Shown here piece after piece: positions 7,417 through 14,356 of a DNA stretch of 18,934 nucleotides. The stretch is taken from positions 1 through 18,934 of the forward strand of contig CAYMBZ010000031.1 of assembly GCA_964388835.1 (NCBI GenBank), in the 5' to 3' direction. Source of the stretch: UBA1738 sp964388835. GTDB taxonomy: Bacteria; Bacillota; Clostridia; UBA1381. The translations under genes and the position numbers were made by a program. The notes under the pieces were generated by a model. The model saw only the letters and a list, made by a program, of their open reading frames with translations. It made no database searches and was not told the origin of the DNA. Numbering within the stretch: the stretch's first letter is position 1; each line of letters opens with the position of its first letter.

Positions 7417-7453
7417 GCGATTGGATTTAAACCTTACAGGTATCCTCCCGTAT

Positions 7454-7482
7454 ATTTTACTATATTATTTCCATAAAGTCCA
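7454..7482 (-). promoter_or_regulatory. Promoter for asp23-fakA-recG
   Basis: On the minus strand, TGGACT (7482-7477), a 17-base spacer and TAAAAT (7459-7454) form a moderate SigA-like promoter. Transcription would start near 7447, giving a leader of about 94 bases before the asp23 ATG. Confidence 0.5.
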
Positions 7483-7522
7483 TAGCTAATATAAAAATAA
7501 TATTACATTTCGTTAATTTTTA

Positions 7523-7551
7523 TTGAAAAATACCAAAAAAAACCTTATACT
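7523..7551 (+). promoter_or_regulatory. Promoter for the tyrosine recombinase
   Basis: TTGAAA (7523-7528), 17 bases and TATACT (7546-7551) form a good SigA-type promoter. Transcription would begin near 7558, just before the AGGGAG ribosome binding site. The first TTG of the longest open frame is this -35 box itself, which excludes it as the start codon. Confidence 0.7.
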
Positions 7552-7576
7552 GTTATTATTGAAGGGAGAGATTTTT

Positions 7577-8626
7577 TTGATTAAAGAGCATTATCTCAAG
7601 AATTATTTAAGCGAGCTTCCCGATTTTGTGTTTTCATATATTGAAGAATATTACAGCGGAGAAAGCATAAATACTCAGCTGGGCTACAGTCTTGATGTAC
7701 GGGTTTTTCTTAACTATCTGCGTGCATACAAACATCCGGAGCTTAAAAGCACCGAAGATTTTACATTATCCCATATAAATGCGGTAACGCCGGTTGATTT
7801 GATTCGTTTCAAAGCATATCTCAAAGAATATGAAACCGAATACCTCTCGCCTACCGGAAAAACCGTCCGCAGAATTTGCAAAAACTCACCATTTGGAATA
7901 AACCGCAAGCTTTCCGCCGTGCGCGGACTTTTCATATACCTTTACAAAACCGAGCAAATTTCTCAAAACGTAACGGATAAGGTGGATTTTGTCAAGCTTC
8001 ACCAAAAAATCAAAAAGCCTCTCACCACCCAGGAAACTGTCCGTCTCATAGATGTGATATATAACGGCGAAAAATATTTTACCGGCAGAACCCTTACCGA
8101 ATACAAAAACAAAAAACTTCGCGATATAGCGCTCTTTACCACTTATCTCGGAACCGGTGTTCGTGTCAGCGAGCTTGTAAATCTGAAAATTTCCGATGTG
8201 GATTTTAACACTCAATCCTTTATTGTTACCCGAAAGGGCGGCGACCAACAGGAAATTTTCATGCCGGTGCAAGTGAATAACGCGCTTTATGAATACATCA
8301 ATCCCGAGGATGAGGATGCACGTGATACCGGCCCGCTTTTTCTCGGAAGGGGCGGCAAACCGCTGACGGTTGCCGCGGTTGAAAAAACACTAAAAAACTA
8401 CTGCTACGCCGTCGGAATAACTCATCCCGATAAAACCCGTCCCCACGCCCTCAGACGTACCTTTGCATGCCGCCTTTTGGAGGACGGTGTTGACATAAAA
8501 ATGGTCGCGGAGCTTCTCGGGCACAAAAATATCGAAGTTACGCACAGGTACTACGCGCAGTACAGCAGTCAAAAAAGACGTGAAGTTATGCATAATCTTG
8601 ATATTTTGCGCACCGATGAATCATAA
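7577..8626 (+). CDS. XerS-like tyrosine recombinase
   Basis: This is a site-specific recombinase of the phage-integrase/Xer family, 349 residues from the TTG at 7577, which lies 6 bases after GAAGGGAGAG. The N-terminal SAM-like core-binding domain covers about residues 1-145; the catalytic domain follows. All catalytic residues are visible: Arg196 (GTGVRVSEL), Lys220 (TRKGG), His290 and Arg293 (HALRR), His316 (LGHKN) and the nucleophile Tyr325 or Tyr326 (THRYYAQ). The length, the long N-terminal opening (IKEHYLKNYLSELPDFVFSYI) and the inserted charged segment before the Arg box recall the single-protein XerS of streptococci rather than 300-residue XerC/XerD. It has its own promoter and no mobile-element partner genes, so a chromosomal role such as dimer resolution is possible but unproven. 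Confidence 0.88.
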   Translation: MIKEHYLKNYLSELPDFVFSYIEEYYSGESINTQLGYSLDVRVFLNYLRAYKHPELKSTEDFTLSHINAVTPVDLIRFKAYLKEYETEYLSPTGKTVRRICKNSPFGINRKLSAVRGLFIYLYKTEQISQNVTDKVDFVKLHQKIKKPLTTQETVRLIDVIYNGEKYFTGRTLTEYKNKKLRDIALFTTYLGTGVRVSELVNLKISDVDFNTQSFIVTRKGGDQQEIFMPVQVNNALYEYINPEDEDARDTGPLFLGRGGKPLTVAAVEKTLKNYCYAVGITHPDKTRPHALRRTFACRLLEDGVDIKMVAELLGHKNIEVTHRYYAQYSSQKRREVMHNLDILRTDES

Positions 8627-8630
8627 TTTA

Positions 8631-8689
8631 AAAGAGCCGAGAATCGATTTTTTCCAAAATTGGGACAAAATCAATTTTTTCGGCTCTTT
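8631..8689. terminator. Bidirectional terminator between the recombinase and tepA
   Basis: Perfect 10-bp arms AAAGAGCCGA (8631-8640) and TCGGCTCTTT (8680-8689) enclose an AT-rich interior that itself pairs (GATTTT with AAAATC, and TTCC/GGGA around an AATT centre). The minus strand ends with CTCTTTTAAATT and the plus strand with CTCTTTACC. It sits exactly between two converging genes and should serve both, better for tepA. Confidence 0.75.
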
Positions 8690-8692
8690 ACC

Positions 8693-9370
8693 TTATTTCA
8701 AAGCTTTTTCGTTTTTTCTTACCTCTATCATTTCATACAGCGCCGAAAGTGCGTCATGCAAAGTTCCCACACGGTCTATAAGCCCACATTCCACCGCCTT
8801 TTCGCCAAACAATACACTTCCCACATCGTTTGCTATTTCGTCCGTTGTAAGCATCATTTTTTTATACGCCTCATATTCGATTTTTGAATGTGCGGCAATA
8901 AAAGAAATAATTCTGTCCTGCATACGTTTCATGTATTCAAAACTTTGCGAAACCCCTATTACAACTCCGTTTGTACGCATGGGATGCACCGTCATTGTTG
9001 CCGAACGCGCAATAAAAGAAACATCTGCCGAAACCGCAAGCGGTACACCTATCGAATGTCCGCCTCCGAGCACAAGCGAAACGGTAGGCTTTTCCATTCC
9101 GGATATCATTTCAGCAATCGCAAGCCCGGCTTCCACATCACCGCCCACGGTGTTTAAAAGAATTAAAAGTCCGTCTACCTCCTCTGATTCCTCAGCTTCC
9201 GCAAGCCTCGGGAGCACATGCTCGTATTTTGTGGTTTTTGTTTGCTCCGGCAAAACTGCATGTCCCTCGATTGTACCGATAATATTCAGGCATTTGATAC
9301 ACCCGTGCGAATTTTTGGTTGTTATCATATCCGCCGTATCATTTTGATATTCTTGATTTTCTTCACACAT
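8693..9370 (-). CDS. tepA: ClpP-family protease TepA (translocation-enhancing protein)
   Basis: The 225-residue product is a ClpP-fold serine protease of the TepA/YmfB branch, first linked to protein export in Bacillus. Family features in order are IIGTIEGH, TKTTKYEHVLPRL, LLNTVGGDVEAGLAIAEMI, the nucleophile Ser106 in LGGGHSIG, His129 in MTVHPMRTNG, EYMKRMQDRI, and a candidate Asp182 in ANDVGS, then CGLIDRVGT. Together these give a plausible intact Ser-His-Asp triad. No signal peptide is visible, so it should be cytosolic; the native substrate is unknown. There is a Cys24-x-x-Cys27 pair in the variable N-terminus. The ATG at 9370 has AAGGGGG at 7 bases. It diverges from the SCP2-like gene. 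Confidence 0.9.
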   Translation of the reverse strand: MCEENQEYQNDTADMITTKNSHGCIKCLNIIGTIEGHAVLPEQTKTTKYEHVLPRLAEAEESEEVDGLLILLNTVGGDVEAGLAIAEMISGMEKPTVSLVLGGGHSIGVPLAVSADVSFIARSATMTVHPMRTNGVVIGVSQSFEYMKRMQDRIISFIAAHSKIEYEAYKKMMLTTDEIANDVGSVLFGEKAVECGLIDRVGTLHDALSALYEMIEVRKNEKALK

Positions 9371-9405
9371 GAAAATTCCCCCTTGCAGTGATTTTAAATT
9401 ATTAT

Positions 9406-9434
9406 TTGCAATTTAAATAAATATATGATATACT
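9406..9434 (+). promoter_or_regulatory. Promoter for the SCP2-like gene
   Basis: TTGCAA (9406-9411), a 17-base spacer and TATACT (9429-9434) with an upstream TGA, giving an extended -10 (TGnTATACT). Transcription would start near 9441. The AT-rich 135-bp region between this gene and tepA must also hold the tepA promoter, which I could not place confidently. Confidence 0.6.
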
Positions 9435-9505
9435 GTATGCATAATTATCTTCGAATTTGAATATAATTATAAGTGTAGCAAATATATGATGGAAAGGTGG
9501 TAAAT

Positions 9506-10066
9506 ATGGACTATTTTAAAGCGTTTGAAACAATCAAGACAGTTTTGGAAAAAGCGGATATTACACCGGACAACGGGCATTTTGCCATCCAGGTGCGCAT
9601 ATCGGACGAGGATGCCGGCGGAATTTTCTATATTGAAATCCGTGACGGTCGGGTTTTTGCCGAGCCTTACGATTATTATGACAATAACGCGGATGTTCTC
9701 ACATCGGTTAAGGATTTTAAGAGCATCATCGAAAGAAAAACAAATGTATCCAATGCCGTTTCAAACGGCAAAATTCAAGTTTCCGGTGATATTGAAGGAT
9801 TTATAAGATTTATTGAATCCATTAAAAAGAAGCCGGTAAAGAAAAGAACAACCGCAAAAACCACTGTAAAGAAAAACAAACCCGAAAAAAGCAAATCATC
9901 CGCAAAAGTCGGTGCAAAAACTGCAAAAACCGTAAAAAAAGCTGTCAAAAAAGAAACGGAGGCAGTAAAAATGGCTGATGACAGCAAAAAAACAACAGCT
10001 CCCGGAAAAGAAACAATCGAGAGTGTTGTCGAAAAGGAAACAAAACCAAAAAAGAAAACAAAATAA
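9506..10066 (+). CDS. SCP2-like lipid-binding domain protein with lysine-rich tail
   Basis: The 186-residue protein has two parts. Residues 1 to about 106 resemble the SCP2 sterol-carrier fold: FAIQVRISDEDAGGIFYIEI, DGRVFAEP, ADVLTSVKDFKSII, then NAVSNGKIQVSGDIEGFIRF, matching the SCP2 'A..GK..i.GD' ending. The last 80 residues are low complexity, dominated by Lys, Thr, Ala, Val and Glu; I count 28 lysines, in runs such as TVKKAVKKE and TKPKKKTK. The tail resembles histone H1-like or phasin-like tails. There is no signal peptide. The role is unknown: SCP2 domains bind hydrophobic ligands, and the tail could bind DNA, RNA, acidic membranes or another protein. ATG at 9506 is chosen over GTG 9497 because GGAAAGGTGG lies 5 bases before it. 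A terminator follows. Confidence 0.75.
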   Translation: MDYFKAFETIKTVLEKADITPDNGHFAIQVRISDEDAGGIFYIEIRDGRVFAEPYDYYDNNADVLTSVKDFKSIIERKTNVSNAVSNGKIQVSGDIEGFIRFIESIKKKPVKKRTTAKTTVKKNKPEKSKSSAKVGAKTAKTVKKAVKKETEAVKMADDSKKTTAPGKETIESVVEKETKPKKKTK

Positions 10067-10078
10067 CAAATAAACGAT

Positions 10079-10113
10079 AAAAGGGCATGCCGCTGTTCGG
10101 CATGTCCTTTTTT
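10079..10113 (+). terminator. Intrinsic terminator after the SCP2-like gene
   Basis: AAAGGGCATGCCG pairs with CGGCATGTCCTTT (one G-U pair) across a 5-base loop, followed by a run of six T. It is a strong textbook terminator. It ends 14 bases before the yitT-like start codon, so it separates or attenuates that gene. Confidence 0.85.
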
Positions 10114-10127
10114 ACGGAGGAGTTTCA

Positions 10128-10961
10128 GTGCAGAAAATCAAATCATATATCATCATATTTTCAGGGATTACCCTTTCCGCCGCGGCATCGGGACTTTTTT
10201 ATATTCCCAACGAAACAGTAATCGGCGGAATTTCCGGCATAGCCGCAATATTATACCCGTTAGGTTTCGCCCCCGGAGCTGTGTATCTTGCGTCTAACAT
10301 TCTTCTGCTTGCCCTAAGCGGCAAAGTTCTCGGGAAAAGATTTGTGTTTAATTCGATTTTCGCCGTTTTGGCTATGTCGATTTTGGTACAGCTTTTTTCC
10401 TCCTTGCCGCCCGTAACAAACGACCTGTTTTTATCAACACTGTTCGGCAGTATTCTTTTTGGAGCGGGAGCCGCGCTGACTTTTATTGAAAACGCCAATA
10501 CCGGCGGAACCGATATAATAGGCAGACTTTTTCAATCTCGTTTCCCCCAGCTTCCCATAGGCACTCTTCTTTTAATCATTGACGGAATCATCATTATCAT
10601 ATCGCTCGCGGTTTTCCGGGACATCGAGCTTGCACTCTATGGATTATTCGGACTTTTTATATCGGTATTTGTAATAGATTTCATAATCAGCCGTCTAAAT
10701 TCGTCAAAACTCGCACTTGTTATAACAGATAAAGGCGAACGCATTTCTGAGCTCATACTGAAAAACAGCCGCCGCGGTGTGACAGTATTAAACGCCCGCG
10801 GAGCATATTCCGGTACTCGCAAAAACCTCCTCATCTGTGCACTCAAAAACCGCCAGATACCGGAATTTAACAAGATGATTACCGACTCCGACAAAAATGC
10901 GTTTGTCATCTTCTTAAATTCCGAAAAAATATTCGGATTGGGGTTTTATGTATATAAATAA
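10128..10961 (+). CDS. YitT family membrane protein (DUF161/DUF2179)
   Basis: The 277-residue product is a multi-pass membrane protein. About five or six hydrophobic segments fill residues 1-190 (for example IIIFSGITLSAAASGLF, VYLASNILLLALSG, LSTLFGSILFGAGAALTF, GTLLLIIDGIIIIISLAVF, LFGLFISVFVIDFII). Conserved loop phrases of the family include IPNETVIGGISGIA, GKRFVFNSIF and NANTGGTDIIGRLF. The cytosolic C-terminal DUF2179 domain (about 195-275) shows ALVITDKGERISELIL, SRRGVTVLNARGAYSGT and NLLICALKNRQI. Transport or sensing has been suggested for the family but no substrate is established. The start is GTG at 10128 with GGAGGAG upstream. No promoter is visible between it and the strong terminator just upstream. 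Confidence 0.88.
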   Translation: MQKIKSYIIIFSGITLSAAASGLFYIPNETVIGGISGIAAILYPLGFAPGAVYLASNILLLALSGKVLGKRFVFNSIFAVLAMSILVQLFSSLPPVTNDLFLSTLFGSILFGAGAALTFIENANTGGTDIIGRLFQSRFPQLPIGTLLLIIDGIIIIISLAVFRDIELALYGLFGLFISVFVIDFIISRLNSSKLALVITDKGERISELILKNSRRGVTVLNARGAYSGTRKNLLICALKNRQIPEFNKMITDSDKNAFVIFLNSEKIFGLGFYVYK

Positions 10962-10994
10962 CGGCTGTAAAACAGTATTTTACAGCCGTTTTAT
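10960..10994. terminator. Terminator after yitT, possibly bidirectional
   Basis: AACGGCTGTAAAA (10960-10972) and TTTTACAGCCGTT (10978-10990) form a perfect 13-bp stem with a 5-base loop, followed by TTAT on the plus strand. The stem starts within the yitT stop codon. On the minus strand it would follow accA and is trailed by ATTTATAT, a weaker tract. Confidence 0.75.
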
Positions 10995-11000
10995 CGGATA

Positions 11001-11024
11001 GTAGGAATCGTTACTTATCCCTAC
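11001..11024 (-). other. Hairpin overlapping the accA stop codon
   Basis: On the minus strand, GTAGGGAT (11024-11017, including the TAG stop) pairs with ATTCCTAC (11008-11001): 8 pairs with one G-U and an 8-base loop. No U-tract follows, but the second hairpin at 10960-10990 is only about 10 bases downstream. It may stabilise the 3' end of the fab operon mRNA. Confidence 0.4.
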
Positions 11025-11812
11025 GCTCCGATTTTTCGGAATTTATTATATCTTTCTTCCAACAGCGCGTCATAAGGCAATGCTCTTTTCTTGTCAAATT
11101 CCGCCGCAATAAAGCTCTTTACTTCCGCGCAAAGTTCCTCTTGGGTTTTGTTTGACTCAACTATAACCTTTTCCACCACGCCGAAGCCGTACAAATCCTC
11201 CGAAGTAAGCTTCAGCGCTTCTGCCGCCTCATCAGCCTTTGCGGAATCTTTCCACAAAATGCTGGCACATCCCTCAGGCGAAATAACCGAATAAACGGAA
11301 TTTTCCAGCATAACTGCGGTGTCACATACACCCAGCGCCAGTGCTCCTCCGCTTCCGCCCTCACCCACAACAACTGAAATAATCGGTGTTTTAATTCCCA
11401 TCATCTCGTAGAGATTTTCGGCAATAGCCTCTCCCTGTCCGCGCTCCTCCGCATCAATACCACAGTACGCACCTGAACTGCCTATAAAGCAGATTATCGG
11501 ACGGGAAAATTTTTCAGCCTCTTTCATAAGGCGCAACGCTTTCCGGTATCCCTCAGGAGACGGACAACCAAATTTTCTTTTGATTCGTTCCTCTATCGTC
11601 ATTCCGCGCTCCATGGCAATAACCGTCACCGGCATGCCGTTTAAATATCCGATTCCGCCAACAATTGCCGCATCGTCACCGAATCTTCTGTCACCGTGCA
11701 GTTCAATAAAATCATCTATCATATGCTCTATATAATATCCGCCCATCATGCGTGAGGAACCGCGTGCGGCAATAACCTTTTCATATGCTGTAAGCCTTTC
11801 ATTTCCACTCAT
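11021..11812 (-). CDS. accA: Acetyl-CoA carboxylase carboxyltransferase subunit alpha
   Basis: AccA pairs with AccD to move the carboxyl group from carboxybiotin to acetyl-CoA, forming malonyl-CoA. The 263-residue product is on the short side because it lacks much of the N-terminal helix found in proteobacterial AccA, as is common in Firmicutes. Key regions are DDFIELHGDRRFGDDAAIVGGIG, ERIKRKFGCPSPEGYRKALRLM, the oxyanion-type ICFIGSSGAYCGIDAEERGQGEAIA, and the glycine-rich VVVGEGGSGGALALGV. Its ATG shares one base with the accD stop (TAATG), so translation is coupled and the two subunits should be made in equal amounts. It is the last gene of the operon. Confidence 0.96.
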   Translation of the reverse strand: MSGNERLTAYEKVIAARGSSRMMGGYYIEHMIDDFIELHGDRRFGDDAAIVGGIGYLNGMPVTVIAMERGMTIEERIKRKFGCPSPEGYRKALRLMKEAEKFSRPIICFIGSSGAYCGIDAEERGQGEAIAENLYEMMGIKTPIISVVVGEGGSGGALALGVCDTAVMLENSVYSVISPEGCASILWKDSAKADEAAEALKLTSEDLYGFGVVEKVIVESNKTQEELCAEVKSFIAAEFDKKRALPYDALLEERYNKFRKIGA

Positions 11813-12651
11813 TAAATTACAACTCCTTCTCTGCCAGTCAATGCTTCTTTTCTGTGCATTGCAAGCAGCTTTGCAACGGTATTTTTAAGGTGCTTTCTGT
11901 CCTCAATCATATCTATAAAACCATGTTCAAGCAGAAATTCTGCGCGCTGAAAACCCTCCGGCAGTTTCTCACCGGTTGTCTGTTCTATTACACGCGCACC
12001 CGCAAATCCTATTAAAGCTTTCGGTTCGGCAATTATGATATCGCCCTGCATGGCAAAACTTGCCGTTATTCCTCCGGTTGTCGGGTCGGTAAGCACCGCT
12101 ATGTATAAATTCCCGGCATCGCTGTGGCGCTTAACCGCACCGCTGACTTTTGCCATCTGCATGAGGGACAGTATCCCCTCCTGCATTCTCGCTCCGCCGG
12201 ACGTTATAAATCCCACAACAGGCAAGCCCTGCTCGGTTGCACTTTCAAAAAGGCGCGTTATTTTTTCACCTACAACGGTTCCCATACTTCCCATCATAAA
12301 AGAGGAATCCATTGCAAAAATTCCGGTTTTGTTTCCGCCGACTTCCGCTGTTGCGCACACAACCGCTTCCTTTAATCCGCTTGTCTTTTTTGCCGAGTCA
12401 AGTTTTTCGTCATACCCCGGAAAATCTATGATATTTCGACTTGTAAGTTCACCGTCAATTTCGCATACAGTGCCGCTGTCCGCAATCATAGCCAGCCTTT
12501 CCCATGCACCCATTCTCATATACGCACCGCACTCGGAACATATCATCAGATTATCCGAAAGTACATCTTTGTCCAAACTCGCACCGCACTTTTTACATGT
12601 AACGGGCTCTGTACGTTTTTGTGTTTTAAATAAATCGAATATGCTTTTCAT
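11812..12651 (-). CDS. accD: Acetyl-CoA carboxylase carboxyltransferase subunit beta
   Basis: AccD is the partner of AccA. The 279-residue product starts with a four-cysteine zinc ribbon (Cys19, Cys22, Cys38, Cys41) in CKKCG and CSECG, followed by the crotonase-like carboxyltransferase domain: FAMDSSFMMGSMGTVVGEKITRLFE, VGFITSGGARMQEGILSLMQMAK, the conserved VLTDPTTGGITASFAMQGDI, and FAGARVIEQTTGEKLPEGFQ. All are standard AccD motifs. The start has GGAG about 10 bases upstream and lies 14 bases after fabZ. Neither accB (biotin carrier) nor accC (biotin carboxylase) is present in the operon, so the enzyme must draw these partners from elsewhere in the genome. Confidence 0.96.
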   Translation of the reverse strand: MKSIFDLFKTQKRTEPVTCKKCGASLDKDVLSDNLMICSECGAYMRMGAWERLAMIADSGTVCEIDGELTSRNIIDFPGYDEKLDSAKKTSGLKEAVVCATAEVGGNKTGIFAMDSSFMMGSMGTVVGEKITRLFESATEQGLPVVGFITSGGARMQEGILSLMQMAKVSGAVKRHSDAGNLYIAVLTDPTTGGITASFAMQGDIIIAEPKALIGFAGARVIEQTTGEKLPEGFQRAEFLLEHGFIDMIEDRKHLKNTVAKLLAMHRKEALTGREGVVI

Positions 12652-12665
12652 ACAAATACGGCTCC

Positions 12666-13085
12666 TTACTTTTTATCGGTAACTGCAAAGGAAAATTCCG
12701 CACTTACGCACACTTTTCCGTTTACTCTGCCTGTACCTTTTGCAAAATAAAACGGTTCGCGTTCCTTTGTTATTTCGCACTCGGTTTCAAAAACATCACC
12801 CGGATGCACAGGATTTCTGAATTTAACCTTATCAAGTCCAGTGAAAAACGGAAGCTGACCCTCTTTCAGCTTATCCTCCATGCACACGCATACCGATTGC
12901 GCAAGAATTTCGCACAAAATCACACCCGGTACTACGGGATTTCCCGGGAAATGCCCTTTTAAAAACCATTCTTCTCCGGTGATTATCTTCTTTCCGTATG
13001 CCTTATTATCTCGGCACTCCGCTTCGTCCAAAAGAAGCATATTATCCCTGTGTGGTAATATTTTTTTTATTTCTTCAATGTTCAT
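12666..13085 (-). CDS. fabZ: 3-hydroxyacyl-ACP dehydratase FabZ
   Basis: FabZ removes water from 3-hydroxyacyl-ACP to give trans-2-enoyl-ACP in each elongation cycle. The 139-residue hot-dog-fold protein has PHRDNMLLLDEA at the N-terminus and the catalytic pair His45 (WFLKGHFPGNP) and Glu59 (VVPGVILCEILAQ). It is the only dehydratase in the operon; there is no fabA or fabM nearby, so unsaturated fatty acids, if made, need another route. The ATG overlaps the fabF stop by one base (TAATG). In many clostridial operons accB sits between fabF and fabZ; here there is no space for it. Confidence 0.95.
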   Translation of the reverse strand: MNIEEIKKILPHRDNMLLLDEAECRDNKAYGKKIITGEEWFLKGHFPGNPVVPGVILCEILAQSVCVCMEDKLKEGQLPFFTGLDKVKFRNPVHPGDVFETECEITKEREPFYFAKGTGRVNGKVCVSAEFSFAVTDKK

Positions 13086-14326
13086 TACTGTTCCTCCGGC
13101 TCGTATCGTTTAAAAGCAACACAGGCGTTATGCCCTCCAAAACCCAAAGAAGCCGACATGGCAACCTTTAATTCGGCATACTTTGCCTTGTTTGGTGTAT
13201 AATCCAGATCACATTCCTCATCACGCTCTTTATAACCGATTGTAGGTGGTACAATATTTTCGCGCAGTGCATTTATCGCCGCAATAGCCTCTACTGCTCC
13301 CGCCGCACCCAACAGGTGACCGGTCATGGACTTTGTTGAGCTGATATTCAGCTTATATGCTTTATCTCCGAAAATATTTTTAAGCGCTTGCGTTTCGGTT
13401 TTGTCATTCATCGGTGTACTTGTTCCGTGAGCATTAAAATAAATATTCTCAGGATTAATTTCTCCCGCGTTTTTGATACTGTCGGCAATTGCCGCGCCCG
13501 ATGCAACTGCCTCCGGGTCCGGAGCCGTCACATGGTGTGCATCGCAAGTGCTTCCGTAGCCGCATATTTCCGCATAAATCTTTGCGTTTCGCTTTTTTGC
13601 ATGCTCATAATCCTCAACTATCAACGCACCGGCGCCCTCGCCCATAACAAAGCCGCTTCTTCTTTTATCAAAAGGAATTGAAGCGTTATCTTTATCATCA
13701 CTTTCCGTCAGTGCCATGCAATTCATAAATGCCGCGACCGCCATGGGCGAAATAGCCGCATCCACACCACCGGCAACAATTGCATCCGCATATCCGCCCA
13801 AAATTGCACGGTATGCTTCACCTATTGCTGATGTTCCCGTTGCGCACGCCGTTGAAATTGATATACACGGCCCCTTTGCGTTAAGTTTTATCGCAATATT
13901 TCCCGCGCCCATATTTGAAATCATTTTCGGAATAAACAGCGGAGATACCCTTGACGGCCCTCTCGCAAGCAGATTGTCGTGTTCCGCAACAAAGGTGTCA
14001 AATCCGCCCACTCCCGAGCCAAAATACACTCCCAGGCGCTCCGGCGCGATATTACCCACAATATCGCTGTCCTCCGCCGCCTCAAGTGCCGCCGCCAATG
14101 CAAACTGTACAAATCTGTCATTCTTTCTTACATCAGTCTTTGACATATATTTAAGCGGGGCAAAATCACGCACTTCCGCCGCAAGCTTTACCCTGAAATC
14201 CGATGTATCAAATCTTGTTATATAATCAATGCCGTTGGTTCCGTTTTTAAGGTTGTTCCAAAAGGTATCGACATCACAACCTACAGGAGTTACGGCACCC
14301 ATTCCTGTTATTACTACTCTTCTCAT
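13085..14326 (-). CDS. fabF: 3-oxoacyl-ACP synthase II FabF
   Basis: FabF condenses malonyl-ACP with growing acyl-ACP. The 413-residue product has the complete Cys-His-His triad: Cys161 (ISTACATG), His300 (NAHGTSTPMND) and His337 (SMTGHLLGAAGA). Other conserved parts are VVITGMGAVTPVG at the start, FGSGVGGF and FVMGEGAGALIVE. The open frame extends 9 codons up to a GTG at 14353, but those residues are unlike the family. The ATG at 14326 matches the usual FabF start, although its ribosome binding site is weak (a GGT/AAGAA-type sequence). If the 30 bases after fabG lack a good site, reinitiation after fabG may be needed. Confidence 0.95.
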   Translation of the reverse strand: MRRVVITGMGAVTPVGCDVDTFWNNLKNGTNGIDYITRFDTSDFRVKLAAEVRDFAPLKYMSKTDVRKNDRFVQFALAAALEAAEDSDIVGNIAPERLGVYFGSGVGGFDTFVAEHDNLLARGPSRVSPLFIPKMISNMGAGNIAIKLNAKGPCISISTACATGTSAIGEAYRAILGGYADAIVAGGVDAAISPMAVAAFMNCMALTESDDKDNASIPFDKRRSGFVMGEGAGALIVEDYEHAKKRNAKIYAEICGYGSTCDAHHVTAPDPEAVASGAAIADSIKNAGEINPENIYFNAHGTSTPMNDKTETQALKNIFGDKAYKLNISSTKSMTGHLLGAAGAVEAIAAINALRENIVPPTIGYKERDEECDLDYTPNKAKYAELKVAMSASLGFGGHNACVAFKRYEPEEQ

Positions 14327-14356
14327 TTTCTTATTACCACGCCTTTCCGCCACACG

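Noticed and set aside
7523..7576. Upstream TTG start for the recombinase, adding 18 residues
   Set aside because: That TTG is the -35 box of a well-formed promoter, has no ribosome binding site, and would precede the predicted transcription start.
8580..9347. Long plus-strand open frame opposite tepA
   Set aside because: Its antisense partner tepA has full family motifs, a ribosome binding site and an intact triad. The plus frame is low-complexity Ser/Pro/Thr-rich sequence that mirrors tepA codons and it runs through the terminator.
12035..12682. Plus-strand open frame of about 215 codons opposite accD
   Set aside because: It is a shadow of accD codon bias with no ribosome binding site and no recognisable domain. 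The same applies to the frames at 6020-6709, 13716-14225 and 845-1255.
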